This document shows, in pieces, positions 47,568 through 58,461 of a stretch of DNA of 64,000 nucleotides. A model generated the notes under the pieces. The model did not search any database. It was given only the letters and a program-made list of their open reading frames with translations, and was not told the DNA's origin. Location: NCBI GenBank assembly GCA_012976225.1, contig JAAVVG010000008.1, positions 62,001-126,000 on the forward strand, in the 5' to 3' direction. Every line of letters begins with the position of its first letter. Within the stretch, counting starts at the first letter, position 1. The translations under genes were made by a program, and so were the position numbers. The stretch is from Golubevia sp. BC0850. Lineage: Eukaryota > Basidiomycota > Exobasidiomycetes > Golubeviales > Golubeviaceae.

Positions 47568-49881
47568 ATGATTCAATTCGATTCTAATCTTCTCTCACAA
47601 ACTGGGGTCTTATGGCCCTCAATCCTTCTCGGGTTGATCCTCCTCAGCGTCAAATACCACGATCGCTTGGTTTTCACCGCACCAAATCGCAAGGGTCTGT
47701 GGGCTCCAAAAGGATGGCCACTCATTGGAAACACCTTGGCTATCATTGGAAGAACAGACAATCAGCTGGAGAAAATGTTCGAAGTAAGTACCTCGTATTG
47801 TTTGTGCTTCGGATATGGTGGACCTCCCTCCCTTACCCTTCTCTCCTCCTGTTTCTCTTCCTCCCAGAGCGCCACACACAAGGACAACAAGATCCAAGGA
47901 TGCTTTCGCCTCACCGTTCTTGGAGCTGGGTCTTTCATCTTCCTGTCTCGTCCCGAATACCTGGAATACGTACAGAAGACGAACTTCCGTGGGTAGCCTC
48001 TCGCCGCTGAAAGTTGCTTCACCAAGACTAACATCGACCTTTTTCTGCAGCAAACTACATCAAGGGAGATCATTTCAGATCTATTTTCTCCGATCTGTTG
48101 GGAATTGATGGTATCTTCGTTGCCGATGGTCATGTTTGGAAGCATACCAGGAAGTTAGCATCTCATATTTTCAGTGCCGGTCAATTCAAGTCTTGGATCC
48201 AGTACACTCTTCATGGCGAGCTGGACAACGTTCTCAGCATCTTGGATCAAGCTGCAAGCTCTAAGAATGGAAAGAATCAGCTCGAGATGCCAGAGCTTTT
48301 CTTTCGCTACACCCTCTCAAGTTTCTCGAAAATGGCTTTCTCCAAAGACGTCGAGTGCCTTAAGGCAAACAAGGAATGCCTCTCAGAGCCTGTAGCCTTC
48401 GCAGATTCATTCGATTTCGCTCAGAGTGAGTCCCTCTTTGCCTCCTCTGCCATGTCTCGAAGCACGCAGCTCCCCTCTACCATCCTTCCCTTTGCTTCAA
48501 AACGACGCCGAACTGACTTATTCTTCTCCGAACAGCTATCATCAACTGGAGATTCGCCAATCCTCTCTGGAGGACTATCGAATATTTGGGTAAAGATGGA
48601 GTCAGAATGAGATCTTCCGTCAAAGAGATTCACGATTTTGCTGGAGATATCGTCGAGGCTAGGATCAAAGAGAGGATCGCTCTGAATGCCGGAGATGAAA
48701 AAGCTGAAGACAAGGCGGAGAAGAGAGCTTTGGAGAAGAACGGAAAGGATCTTTTGGACTTATTCATGGATCATACCCTTGACAAGGAAGAGCTTGAAAC
48801 GATGGTCCTCAATTTCCTGATTGCTGGACGCGATACCGTGAGTTCTTCAGATCTTCGGAGGAAACCAAAAATGAACAAAGAGCAAGGAGAGCTTTGACTC
48901 ACAACCCCTTTCCCCTTGCCTCTCTCCCCCCCCCCTCTTTCCCGGGTTCTCTTTCTCTCTATGTCTCTTTTCCTCTTCAGACCGCTCAAACTCTGTCCTG
49001 GTTCTTCTACGAGATGGCTAGGCATCCAGAACACCTTCCCAAGATCCGTGCTGAAGTCAACTCTCTTCTTGGATCTGATGGAGTCAAGCTCACGTATGAT
49101 CAAATGAAGTCACTACCGTACTTGTTCGCTTGCATCAGCGAAGCTATTCGTCTCCATCCAGCGGTTCCCAAGAACAGGTGAGAGTCCGTCGTGGAAAAGG
49201 TTGGGGGTAACTGTCTTCAGCTTCTGACACATTCCTTTCATCCCCATGCCCAAAATCAGCAAGCGCGTTCTTAAGGACGACATCATCATTCCTCAAGGCC
49301 CTAATCCCGACAATCTGCCACCTATCAAAGTCTACAAAGGGGAACAGGTCGCTTGGTCTGACTGGACGATGAATAGGTTGAAACCTGTCTATGGAGAAGA
49401 CGCAGAAGAATACAACCCTCAACGTTTCTTAGAGGCAGATGAGGCTGGATCACTTCGCTACGTCCAACCTAATCAGTGGAAGTTCCACGTCTTCAACGGA
49501 GGAGCAAGACTTTGCTTGGGAATGAACCTCGCTTTCTTCGAGGCCGTGGCCTTCAGTGCTGCTGTTTTGCCTCGCTACGAGTTCGAATGGACCAAGGATC
49601 AAGAGGCACAGTGGCCACTGGAATACGTGAGTTCCCTCTGTTCTCAATTCTCAATCACAGAAGCCGCCCACTGACAAATGTCTTTTCTGTCTTTCCCTCC
49701 CTCTCTCTTCTCCAGCTATCTTCTGTGACTCATCCCTGCAAAGTAAGTTGATCGCACTTACACCTTCGACTTAAAATGTCGGGCCTTTCGAACCTTGCCT
49801 TGTCAAGTTGACAGTGACTGACCACGATCTCCTTCTCTCCTCCAGCCTTACCTCATGAACGTGACCAAGATTGCCGAATAA
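47568..49881 (+). CDS. Cytochrome P450 monooxygenase (paralogue 2)
   Basis: Paralogue of the P450 at 2867-5528, 45 kb away on the same strand. Eight exons: 47568-47783, 47868-47988, 48051-48425, 48536-48837, 48981-49177, 49260-49626, 49716-49742 and 49846-49881, giving 546 aa. N-terminal membrane segment (LLSQTGVLWPSILLGLILLS), hinge APKGWPLIGN, I-helix AGRDTTAQT, K-helix EAIR, haem loop FNGGARLCLG with its cysteine. Both paralogues share KDDIIIPQGPNPDNLPPI word for word, which indicates a rather recent duplication. Several introns of paralogue 1 are absent here. The 27- and 36-nt last exons are supported by frame and by paralogue-like length. Confidence 0.93.
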
Positions 49882-50310
49882 TGACGTTTTGCGTAGTGTT
49901 GCTGCTCCATTTCTTTTTGATGTACATTCTTTCAAGTAATCTCACCTCTTTTCATCGTTCGTTCGAAGACTACGATCTTTTTGCCGCAGTGTGAGGTCAG
50001 ACCTCCTGTCTCTTTCTGTCAGAGTGTCGATAGCACAGCATTTTAGAGTCGAATCAAGCAATCCTTAGAGTGCTAGTCGAACAGCAGCGATCTAACAGTG
50101 ATCTCAATCTTGGCTGCTATTCGCCATTGCGTAGATATTCGATCACGATGTCCCATCGAGGGTTGCGCAGATTCAACAACTTTAAAAGACGACCTATTCC
50201 TCTTTCACTTTACTTATTTCTCTCGACCGAACTTTCCCTGAGATAACTCAGAAGCCACTAAAACCAAAAAAGCCCAAACCAACCTTCGACCTTGCAACCT
50301 CTTCAACAAA
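49882..50310. other. Intergenic region
   Basis: 3' flank of P450-2 and promoter of the small SMP-like gene; nothing else seen. Confidence 0.45.
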
Positions 50311-50587
50311 ATGTCCAACAAGATGTCTCAGTCTGAGGCTTCTCGCTTCCAATCTAGCCAAGTGAGTGTCTCGCTTCTGTCCCTGAAGTAGGCCTAGTGA
50401 AAAGGATCTTACAGTCTTCATCGTCTTCTCCATTTCTCAGGCAAAAAGCGGAGGTGACATGTCCTCAGCAGGTTTCGCATCCAGAGCTCAAGCCGCCGGG
50501 GATAAAAATGCAAATGCATCTTCTGGTCAACAAGGAGGAGGGAATCAGTCAGGAGGTCAAGGAATTCAAGGCCAAGGAAAGAAATAA
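50311..50587 (+). CDS. Small SMP/LEA-like protein
   Basis: Exons 50311-50361 and 50441-50587 give 65 aa. The sequence (ASRFQSSQ|AKSGGDMSSAGFASRAQAAGDKN then GGGNQSGGQGIQGQGKK) resembles the short fungal proteins with a seed-maturation-protein-type motif, thought to be hydrophilic stress-protection proteins. No signal peptide or membrane segment. Coding length divides by three across the intron and ends in TAA. Too short for usual ORF cut-offs. Confidence 0.7.
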
Positions 50588-51235
50588 GTCATGCGAAGAG
50601 AAGTCTCTTTGTTTCAAATTGAAAACGACGTGCTTTCTTTCCACCTCGTCGCCATCTTGATGACATTCAACTCGATCCTCTTTTTGCTTCCCCCCATAAT
50701 TGTTTTGCTTTTTACTGTTCCCTAAGCTCTGAACTTGTAGCTAAATAACGCTTCCTCAATCCAAATGTCTGAATCTTTTCTCTGGTCCACTTGTGATGGA
50801 GCGAAGCAGCATGTTTCGCACTTCTCACAAGTCCGAATTTCTGGGATTTACATTCAGTTTTTGAAAATTTTGTAAGATCGACAGGTTACGTTGAGGCGAG
50901 TGGAGAAGCAAATCGAGACGACGGAAGAGAGCTATTGGAATCGGAACAATAAAGAGAGGAAGTTGTAACGAAAAAAAGAATAAGGGAAGTGAAGAAAAAT
51001 TAAAGACAGGCCTTGAGCATGAAAAGGCCTTCTATTGAGAGGAACAAATTTGACACGGAAGAATGAAGCGGGGCGGTTTATAGTAGAGCAGGATGGAAGA
51101 AGGAGAAAACATTGTCCTTTGAAACCGAGATATTTGTTTTGTTGACTATCGAGTATCTTTTCCGTTTTTGAAGGTTGACGATTTTGGATGATTCATTTTG
51201 AAGAAATCTAGAGCAAACTTAGAATGAAGAGGAGT
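50588..51235. other. Convergent 3' flanks
   Basis: About 650 bp, AT-rich around 50860-51190. No gene or repeat seen. Confidence 0.5.
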
Positions 51236-54200
51236 CTAAAGAAGAAGAGTCAACCCAACAATGGCGCCGACCATCGAAGCTCCCAAGTAACTTCTCATCT
51301 TAACCTCTCCAGCTGCAGAACTATCTTCATTTGATGAATCAGCGCTACTAGAGCTGGCATCTGGATTCGAACCATTTCCACCAGTGTAGATTGGAGCCTT
51401 TTGAATGGCACCGTTCGAAGTTACGAATTCAGGAGTTCCGACCGGTGGAGAGTAAGAGAAGGAAGGGGTGGTATCGTTGGTCACACCATCCCAACAGTAT
51501 TTGTTGAGACAGGCTCCACAGCTGCCTGGACGAGGAATATTGGAACGAGTGAAGGAACGCTCCAGCATGGCACATGAGAGGCATGCTGACCAGTCGGAAG
51601 AGTCGGCACCTCCAAGAGTCGCAACTTGAACAGCGTTGTCAATGACAGTTTGAGCTTCAGAGTTGGAGTATTCGAGCTGAGGAGGTAAAGGTGAGAAATG
51701 TGGGCGTTGAAAAGTGGAGAGTCAGAACAATGAGTTGTCTCTTCCAAAGGTCCATATCTCTACACCAAGAGGCCACTTGGACGCTGGAAAATTATTCAAT
51801 TCAATTCCTCCAAATGTCCAGCTTCCCCAACATCTTGCGCAGCTCTCGCTCTGAGCGAAGTACTCACCTTGAAAGTTGAAGTGTTTCCGAGTCCAGTGTA
51901 AGGGTAGTTCGGAAGATAAGCGACGATTGGAACGATGGAATTGTTGGCTGCAGTGTCGACATTTTCTGTGTCCGAAGAGTTACCATAACATCCGAAAAAG
52001 GTAGGTCTTTGAGAGAGAGGTGTTTTGAGAGAATGAGAAAGAAAGTTGAAGTCGAGAGAACGAGTCAGTGCGAGAGAAAGAGTCAGTGAGAGCTAAAATC
52101 GACTTCAGAAAACCAGATCGGAAACGTTAGAGTCTCACCTTGTATTGAGTCCTCTGTTCACAAAGGTATTTTGAGATGGGACCTTCGGAACTGGGACGTT
52201 TCTGAACTCTTCTCCTCTACTTCTTTCGTAGGTTTGAACGAGCGAAGTTCCATTTGGCCAAGAAGTGACATCAGCTGGGGTACAGAGAGAGGAAGAGAAG
52301 GAGAAAGAAGCAAGAGAGGTGATTTTTTAAGAGGCGCTGGTTAGCAAATCGAAGAAGATACGAGTTGACTAGTCTTCGCGTGGGAGGAGAATCCCTCCCG
52401 AGGAGATTCTGACTCACCAGAACTATCGATAGCTAGTACAAAATCAAGCTGTCTTGCCGGTTGAAGCAGAGGCCAGAGAGGGATGTTTTGTCCACTAAGA
52501 ACAGGAGAAAAAGAAGAGTGGTCAGTCAAGAGTGCCGCTTGAGCCTCCAATCTATCACGAAGCGCAACGATCTTCCGATCATTTGATCTCTTGAAGTGAG
52601 ATATTTCCTTCCAATCGTAGTGATGAAAGAGAATGGGAGAGGAGCTAGCAGAGAGTGTTCTACGACTCGACTCCTTCCCTTACTCCTCCTGATCCTACGG
52701 TCAATGAACACGCCTTTTCGCCATCTCTAAACAGCAAATTCTACTCACTCTTCACCTCCATCGACTAAGGTGATTGAGTCGATGTTATAGATCAGCGAAG
52801 TGTCATTCCTATAGCCGTAGAATGAGTTGGGAACTTGTGAGACATCATTGAGGTTCTGGCTGACACTTCCAAGTAAAGCCTCAATAGTTTCCTGAATAAA
52901 AGAATCTCCGTCACTTTGAATCAACATATTATAAAGACTGTTGAACAGCGTAGCCGAGGTCCCTACAACGAACCCAAAGTTGTCATATCCCTCCACACAA
53001 GATCCGTTCGCAACTCCAGCGTTGAAGGTAGAACCTAAAAGCTCGATAGGAATGAATGCCTCTAAACTTGAACTCCAAGTTCCGAATTCTAGAGGAGTGA
53101 ATTCGAATAAAGAAGTGTTGGAAGGAATGATGAGTTGTCCTGGTTCACGTTCATCTGCGATAATGATTGGGAATGGCATGGATTGGTTCTGGTAGGATGA
53201 AGTGTTTCTGACGTCAGCCCATATGGCGGATTCTCCTTCGTCCGGATAAGTCTGATCGTCTAGTAATTTATAAGATAATGAACGACCCCAATAATCGGTA
53301 AGACCAGTTTGGTAGCCTCTGACTCTCTTCTTTGCAACATCTGCTACCTAGAAGAGAGAGTGGTAAGAGAGAAGGGGTTACAGGATCTGGTTTAGCTCAT
53401 CTTATAATCTTGAATGATTTTGAACATTTACTCAATTGGTCTTGTCTCAAATTGATGGAAAGTCGAAAGAAACAAAAGAGATTCTCTGACATACTCACCC
53501 AATCAGCATAGGTCGAGACCTTGTCGTCCTCAGGAATGATCAGATTGGATTCTAGGTCCCAAACGTTGTCTTTGAGATCTTGAGTCGTTCTCCAATCGTT
53601 CATGGCAAGACTTCCGGTTGCCCAAGATCCACCACTAAGGCCACTGACATAGTCTGCTAGTTGGAGGATACCTCCCACTTTTGCATCGTTGGCTGTCTCA
53701 TTTCTTCCATCTAGACCTTGGAGGACTCCGGATCCTACCAGCTGAAGAGAGGGGAAGGAGAGAAGGGGGAGGGAGAGGGGGGGATCAGTTCGGAGTAAAG
53801 AACGGCACACGAGGAGCACAATCCCAAGCACTAATTCAGTAGATCCTTTACGGAAAGCGGAAGGAATTTAAAGTGAAGGATGTGGCGTAATGACTGGATT
53901 GAAGGTGCATTAAGTAGAACAACACAGACCGGAGCCTCTTTCCCTAGCTCTTTCCAGCTCCTCTCCCATTATTCCAGAACATCGACGGATTGTCTATCCA
54001 TTCTCTATCTCCGAACTGAAAGAATGAAACTCACCATAGCCCTGTATCCACCTCCACTAAGAGCCAAACCAACCCTTGGTAAACGCGAGGCATCCGAAGT
54101 GAAGTTGTCGAACCCTCCTGGAATGTCTGATTCTGGAATTCCAGCTCTTTTCAACCAAGTATTCCAATCGGCTTGTCTACTTTGTCTATGAGCATTGATG

Positions 54201-54493
54201 TATTCAATCTCTTGTGGGTTTAGAGATTGATTTGAAGCATCTCTGATAAACCCTGGACCATTTGTGTTTGGTTCAGCTGGACAATCGAGCTCTGAAGGAG
54301 CGTAGTCACCAGAAGGTGATGATCTTTTGCGTAGAAGTTGAAGTTGTAAAGCTTGAGCCAATAATTGAGCTTCTCTTGGAGCTAGAGAGTTGAGACCTTC
54401 GATTTGCTCTGGTGTTAGACCAGTTGGAGTTGAAGTAGAGGTTGAGATTAAAGAAGAGAGTAAAAGTAGGAAAGAGGCAGATAGAAACTTCAT
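51236..54493 (-). CDS. PLB1: Phospholipase B / lysophospholipase, GPI-anchored type
   Basis: Secreted or cell-wall enzyme that removes both acyl chains from phospholipids. Exons 54493-54035, 53741-53499, 53347-52749, 52494-52418, 52274-52139, 52006-51868 and 51676-51236 give 697 aa. Signal peptide at residues 1-21. Catalytic motifs of the cPLA2-like PLB fold are visible: [11 protein letters not shown] (oxyanion Arg), GLSGGSW (nucleophile Ser), and the Asp in [17 protein letters not shown]. Many N-x-S/T sites are present. Cysteine-rich segment near the end ([21 protein letters not shown]), then a Ser-rich stretch and a hydrophobic tail ([15 protein letters not shown]) that fits a GPI signal. 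Confidence 0.94.
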
Positions 54494-54744
54494 CTTGAAG
54501 GAGGCGATTTCCTAGTATCAAACTGAGGAAAGATTGAAAAGTGACAAGTAGCGTAAAGAGAAGAGAGAATTAGAGAAGAGAGAATTAGAGAAGAGAGAGG
54601 GTTTTAAACAAAAAGCATCGCTCCACTCTTCAACGGACCGATGAAAGCGGTTCCTGTTCCGTCGCTTGAGGTCATCGTGGCTCCATCTTCTTCACCGCCT
54701 CCATCTCTTTATGTATTGGAGTCGAATTCTCCGAGGAAAAGATT

Positions 54745-55572
54745 ATGAATTCATCGGAAATATCGAAAGTCATCTCACATCTCACAGCCACAAACCAACT
54801 GATCCCTTCGGATCTTTCCAATCTTCTCTCCACTTCAACTGGACCTTCCCAATTCTTCCACTCAAATTTCTCATCCTTACCTCCTCACATTTCCATTCTT
54901 TTCTCTTCTCACACCACTCCTTTCTCAAGATCCACAATCCCAACCATCAAGAAACGTCGAAAAAACTATGCAAGACTATCACAACCTCAAGAATTATCTC
55001 TGAATGGAGCAAGGGAAAGGATACCTTATTTATGGTCAAAAATCTTAGAAGAAGATCATTCAAATCAGATTAAATTGGGAGATCATGACTTAGGTAGAAG
55101 TTCTGATGATAAAAGTAGTAGATTGGATCATATTTTAGATGTAGTCGAAGAAGAATTGGTCGAACAAAGGTTTAAAGAACAGAAGGAAAGGGAAGAAGAA
55201 AGTTTACCGGAAAGGGAAGACGAGACGATGGAAGAGATGCAGATACCAGAACTCAGTAGAAGTAGAGAAGAGAAAGAAACTAGAGAATATGAGAACATGT
55301 TGGAGTTTGAAAGAGAGGTTTTGGAGTTGTTTTTGAAAGGCGATGTGAGTTCAGCTTTGAAAGGTCTCTCTCTTTCTTTCTTTGATCCATTTCAGCTCCT
55401 TTAAATTTTCTTACTTGACGGTTTCTTTTGTTCTCCCCACCAACAGTCTACTCTAGCCAAAGAATTCTACGACTCGATCGACTTCGATGATAAATGGGAT
55501 TCAGACCCCACTCTTTCTGGCTGGTCTCGGGAAGAAGAAGATCGCTATTTCGACGAAGAAGAAGAATCCTGA
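54745..55572 (+). CDS. CCDC97-like (DUF2052) protein
   Basis: Exons 54745-55344 and 55447-55572 give 241 aa. The N-terminal half has RKNYARLSQPQELSL and ERIPYLWSKILEED. The C-terminal third is strongly charged and ends FYDSIDFDDKWDSD...REEEDRYFDEEEES, which is the typical end of the CCDC97/DUF2052 family, linked in other organisms to the spliceosomal SF3b machinery. Coiled-coil at about residues 130-195. It is divergent from PLB1 with a 251-bp shared upstream region. Confidence 0.65.
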
Positions 55573-56046
55573 AACTTCAGAACCTTTTCTCTCTAGAGTT
55601 GCCGAAGATGTCAGACATTTTGCGTGTCTGAGTGAGCACACACACACTCTCTAGTCTCTTTTCTGCTCGCTCTGGCTCTTCGGCTCTGGTCTGCAAAGCA
55701 AAGAAGACAACGAGAATCGCTCGCAGAGTTTAGATTAATTCGGTAATTAATAGGAAATACAGAGATCGGATTGTCGAGAAACCGCGGAGAGAAGCAGGAA
55801 GCGGTGTGAGAGCTTTTCTTTTCGTCAGACCGTGGAAGCGTGGAGGACTCCAGGAGGTAGAAGCCGATCTAGGATTGAAAGGAACACTGTAGTTGAAGGG
55901 GTCGTCTTGGTTACTAGTAGAGAGTTATATGAAGTATAAGCAACTGAGGGAGGTGAGCAAAGGGGGAGAGAAAGCTGGCTAATGAGTCTGGTTTCTAATG
56001 TTTAAAGTCCCTTGAAACAAGTTAGAAAGCGTTGCTAGGATCACCT
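55573..56046. other. Intergenic region
   Basis: 3' flanks of the CCDC97-like gene and F-box copy 3. A CA run at 55638-55649 is the only notable element. Confidence 0.45.
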
Positions 56047-57237
56047 TCAGTCAGATGAGACCCGTTCCTTGACCTTTAGTACCTTGACGTTCTTCTTGTT
56101 CTCTAGCCAAGATTTGACGGCACCGTTTGCCTTGACTGGGACTTCTGTTTGCAACCAACTGATTTGAGAGCATTGTTGGAAGGCTTCAAAAGCTGGCTGT
56201 TCACTTGAAGCTGCTGCGTCTGAAGACTTGAGAAGTCCTGAAGCAGCGGAGATCACTTCTATGACCAAAAGGCCCTTGGAACATGCCTTCCTGGAAGCGA
56301 TCATGGATGCTAGAATGAGACCATCGATCGTAGAAGGGCGACTGAATCCAGTTGGACACAGCTCTAGAGATTCCAGTTTCGGCAGCAGCATCTTGTCTCT
56401 CCATCCTGCTTGGATGTTGGGACCCGAGAGCGGAGTTAGAAGCTGGAAGAGGTGCTCGTAGAAGGTCGATGGAGTCGCCTTTGGAAGAACAAAAGAGATG
56501 GCCCAGAGTTCCTTTCAATCCTGGATTGAGTGGATGAGGGTAGAAGCCGCTGCTTTCGCATTCGCTGGATCTACGATCTGGAGATCATGGAAAACCAGCT
56601 GCTTGGGAGCCGAATCGACCCTCATCGAAGAGAAATCCTTGGGGTTGACCGAACTCAAATGAAGTGAATCCAGCTTGGGCGTTTTGAGATTCTTGAAGAA
56701 GAGACTTGCATCACCGGTGGCTTTCGATTTTGGAGGGGCTGTGAGGTAGAGCTCTTCCAGGTTTGACAGGTTCATCTCCGGGATGTCGTCCACCATCTCT
56801 GTGGTACCATCCAGTGAGCAAAATAGCCATGCCTTCCTTAGACTTGGGCTTGAAGACAGAAGCTTGACCGACCAACTGGGACTGATCTTGTTGCTGCTGA
56901 ATGTCACTTCTTCGGCATCTCGAAGACGTTCTAGCATTTGATCGTTGCAGACGAGATCCGTCTCTCCTGATGTCCAATCTAGAGCCATGAGAGAGGCTCT
57001 CCAGGAAGACGAGAACTCGACATCTTCTGCATATGCATCAGGAACGAAAATTTGTTCCTCATGTCCCCACGTGGTAGAACTCAAAACAGATAACGAGTGA
57101 CATTGACCTGCTACCTTGACTAGAGACTTTTCTAGATCGCCTTGATGAGTCACCGAGATCATCTTGATGCTATGTGAGCATCGTTGGATTGCGTTTCTAA
57201 GTCTCTCTTGAAGGGCTGGGTCCAGTTCGTCTCTGAC
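56047..57237 (-). pseudogene. LRR-like part of F-box copy 3, beyond an in-frame TGA
   Basis: Continues the frame of the F-box ORF above it after the TGA at 57240-57238. It is open except for a second TGA at 56517-56515 and ends in TGA at 56047 (KERVSSD). The content is the same LRR-like region as in copies 1 and 2: LEELYLTAPP, TPKLDSLHLSSV, PKQLVFHDLQI, LPKLESLELCPTG. The part 56212-57237 is identical by eye to copies 1 and 2; the last 165 bp (56047-56211) diverge. Confidence 0.6.
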
Positions 57238-57314
57238 TCAGAGAAAGACATTCTTCGTCGAATCCTCGTTCCTACGACTGAAGAGCTCCAGTCCTTCGCA
57301 GAGCTGCTTTCCGG
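56212..57314 (-). repeat. 1.1-kb tract identical to copies 1 and 2
   Basis: Corresponds to 10911-12013 with a constant offset of 45301. No mismatch found by eye, while flanks on both sides carry frequent differences. Both in-frame TGA codons are inside it. Confidence 0.85.
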
Positions 57315-58115
57315 TTCCTTCCATCTTGAAGCTGCGGAAGAGTTCCGAAGATCCTAGAATAGAGTCCTTCCAGGTTTTAGAGACGCTAGTCAACTTGACT
57401 AGAGATTGGGCGTCGCAGAAAGTGAAGAGTTTGAGGAAGAGGTCTGGAGAGACTCTCTTCTCGAAGCGACTCTTGAGCTCCTTGGAAGTTTGAGATTCGA
57501 GATCGATGGTGACTTTTTTGGGATCGATTGGTCCAGAGGAGGTCGAAGCTGCGATCTGCTCCTGCTTCTGCTTGGCTTGCTCGAAATGGTGCATGGCCAT
57601 CCTCAGATGGGCGAATCCGGCTCTTGAGTGGGTCTGATGATAGAAGATCTAGACTACGTCAGTATCAGCGGCATTAAAGTTTCCCTGGCTATAGCAAGAT
57701 GAATGCTTGACTCACCTGAAGACTCTCCTCCTTTTCCAAAGCTCTCTCCACGTCTTGCACAGCCTTGTCAGTCTGGCCTGTTCTCTCCCAAGTGAGACTC
57801 CTCAGCAGCAGAAATGACACGGTATCAGACGATCCTGAATGGATCATCTAGATTCGGGGGAAGCAGAGAAGATACTAGATAAAACTCGACTTTGGAGGAA
57901 CGAAGAGACTGAAAGAACGGCAATAATGAGAGACTCAATCCTCAAATCCTTGTACTGACCTCTGTGCATATCTCATTGGCAGTCTTGTAATCTAATCTAT
58001 CCAAAGCATCTTGAGCAGCTTGAAGTTTGAGGGCGTGGAGCTGTGCGGATGTGATGCTGCGTTTGGCAGCTGGTTCTTGTTCTGCTTGAGAATCTTGGTT
58101 GGCTCTCTTGTTCAT
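57238..58115 (-). CDS. TPR/F-box protein, copy 3 (ends at first TGA)
   Basis: Exons 58115-57960, 57847-57716 and 57633-57238 give 227 aa. Here, unlike copies 1 and 2, the exon-1 donor is a proper GTCAGT and the linker before the F-box is in frame. TPR-like helices at residues 24-115 (HALKLQAAQDALDRLDYKTA; TDKAVQDVERALEKEESLQ; HSRAGFAHLRMAMHHFEQA), then an F-box at about 156-200 (RVSPDLFLKLFTFCDAQSLV). TPR plus F-box plus LRR is the layout of Dia2/Pof3. As written it would be a truncated F-box protein able to bind Skp1 but lacking the LRR substrate domain, unless the TGA is bypassed. Confidence 0.6.
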
Positions 58116-58461
58116 CTTGCTGGATGAGAGGAGCCGCTATGATATTTGTGAAGACAAGCTCAATCTCCCAATGGCGGAAGAGAAAGAGAGAACGATGAAA
58201 AGTGGCACAAGATGGTGTGGTTCGGAAGAGAAGAACTTTTCGCTCTGCTTCCATCTATTGACCATGCCAATGCCAGCTTCCAAGACCCATGCCCGCTTCC
58301 AAGGGTCTCTAAAGACTGATGTTCCAAGCAGTTTGATTTCTAAGTGGCATGTATTATCAACGTCTATAGCAAAAAGGTACTATGTGACAGCAGGATATGT
58401 ACAAAGATTGGGCAAAACTCTCTTCTTCTTCCCCTCCTATTACTTGTCTTCCTCGCTCGAT

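Noticed and set aside
56047-57240. UGA as selenocysteine or as a reassigned sense codon
   Set aside because: Many clear genes here end in TGA (eIF3m, P450-1, GH5, CCDC97-like), and no selenoprotein signature or cysteine homologue context is seen around the TGAs.
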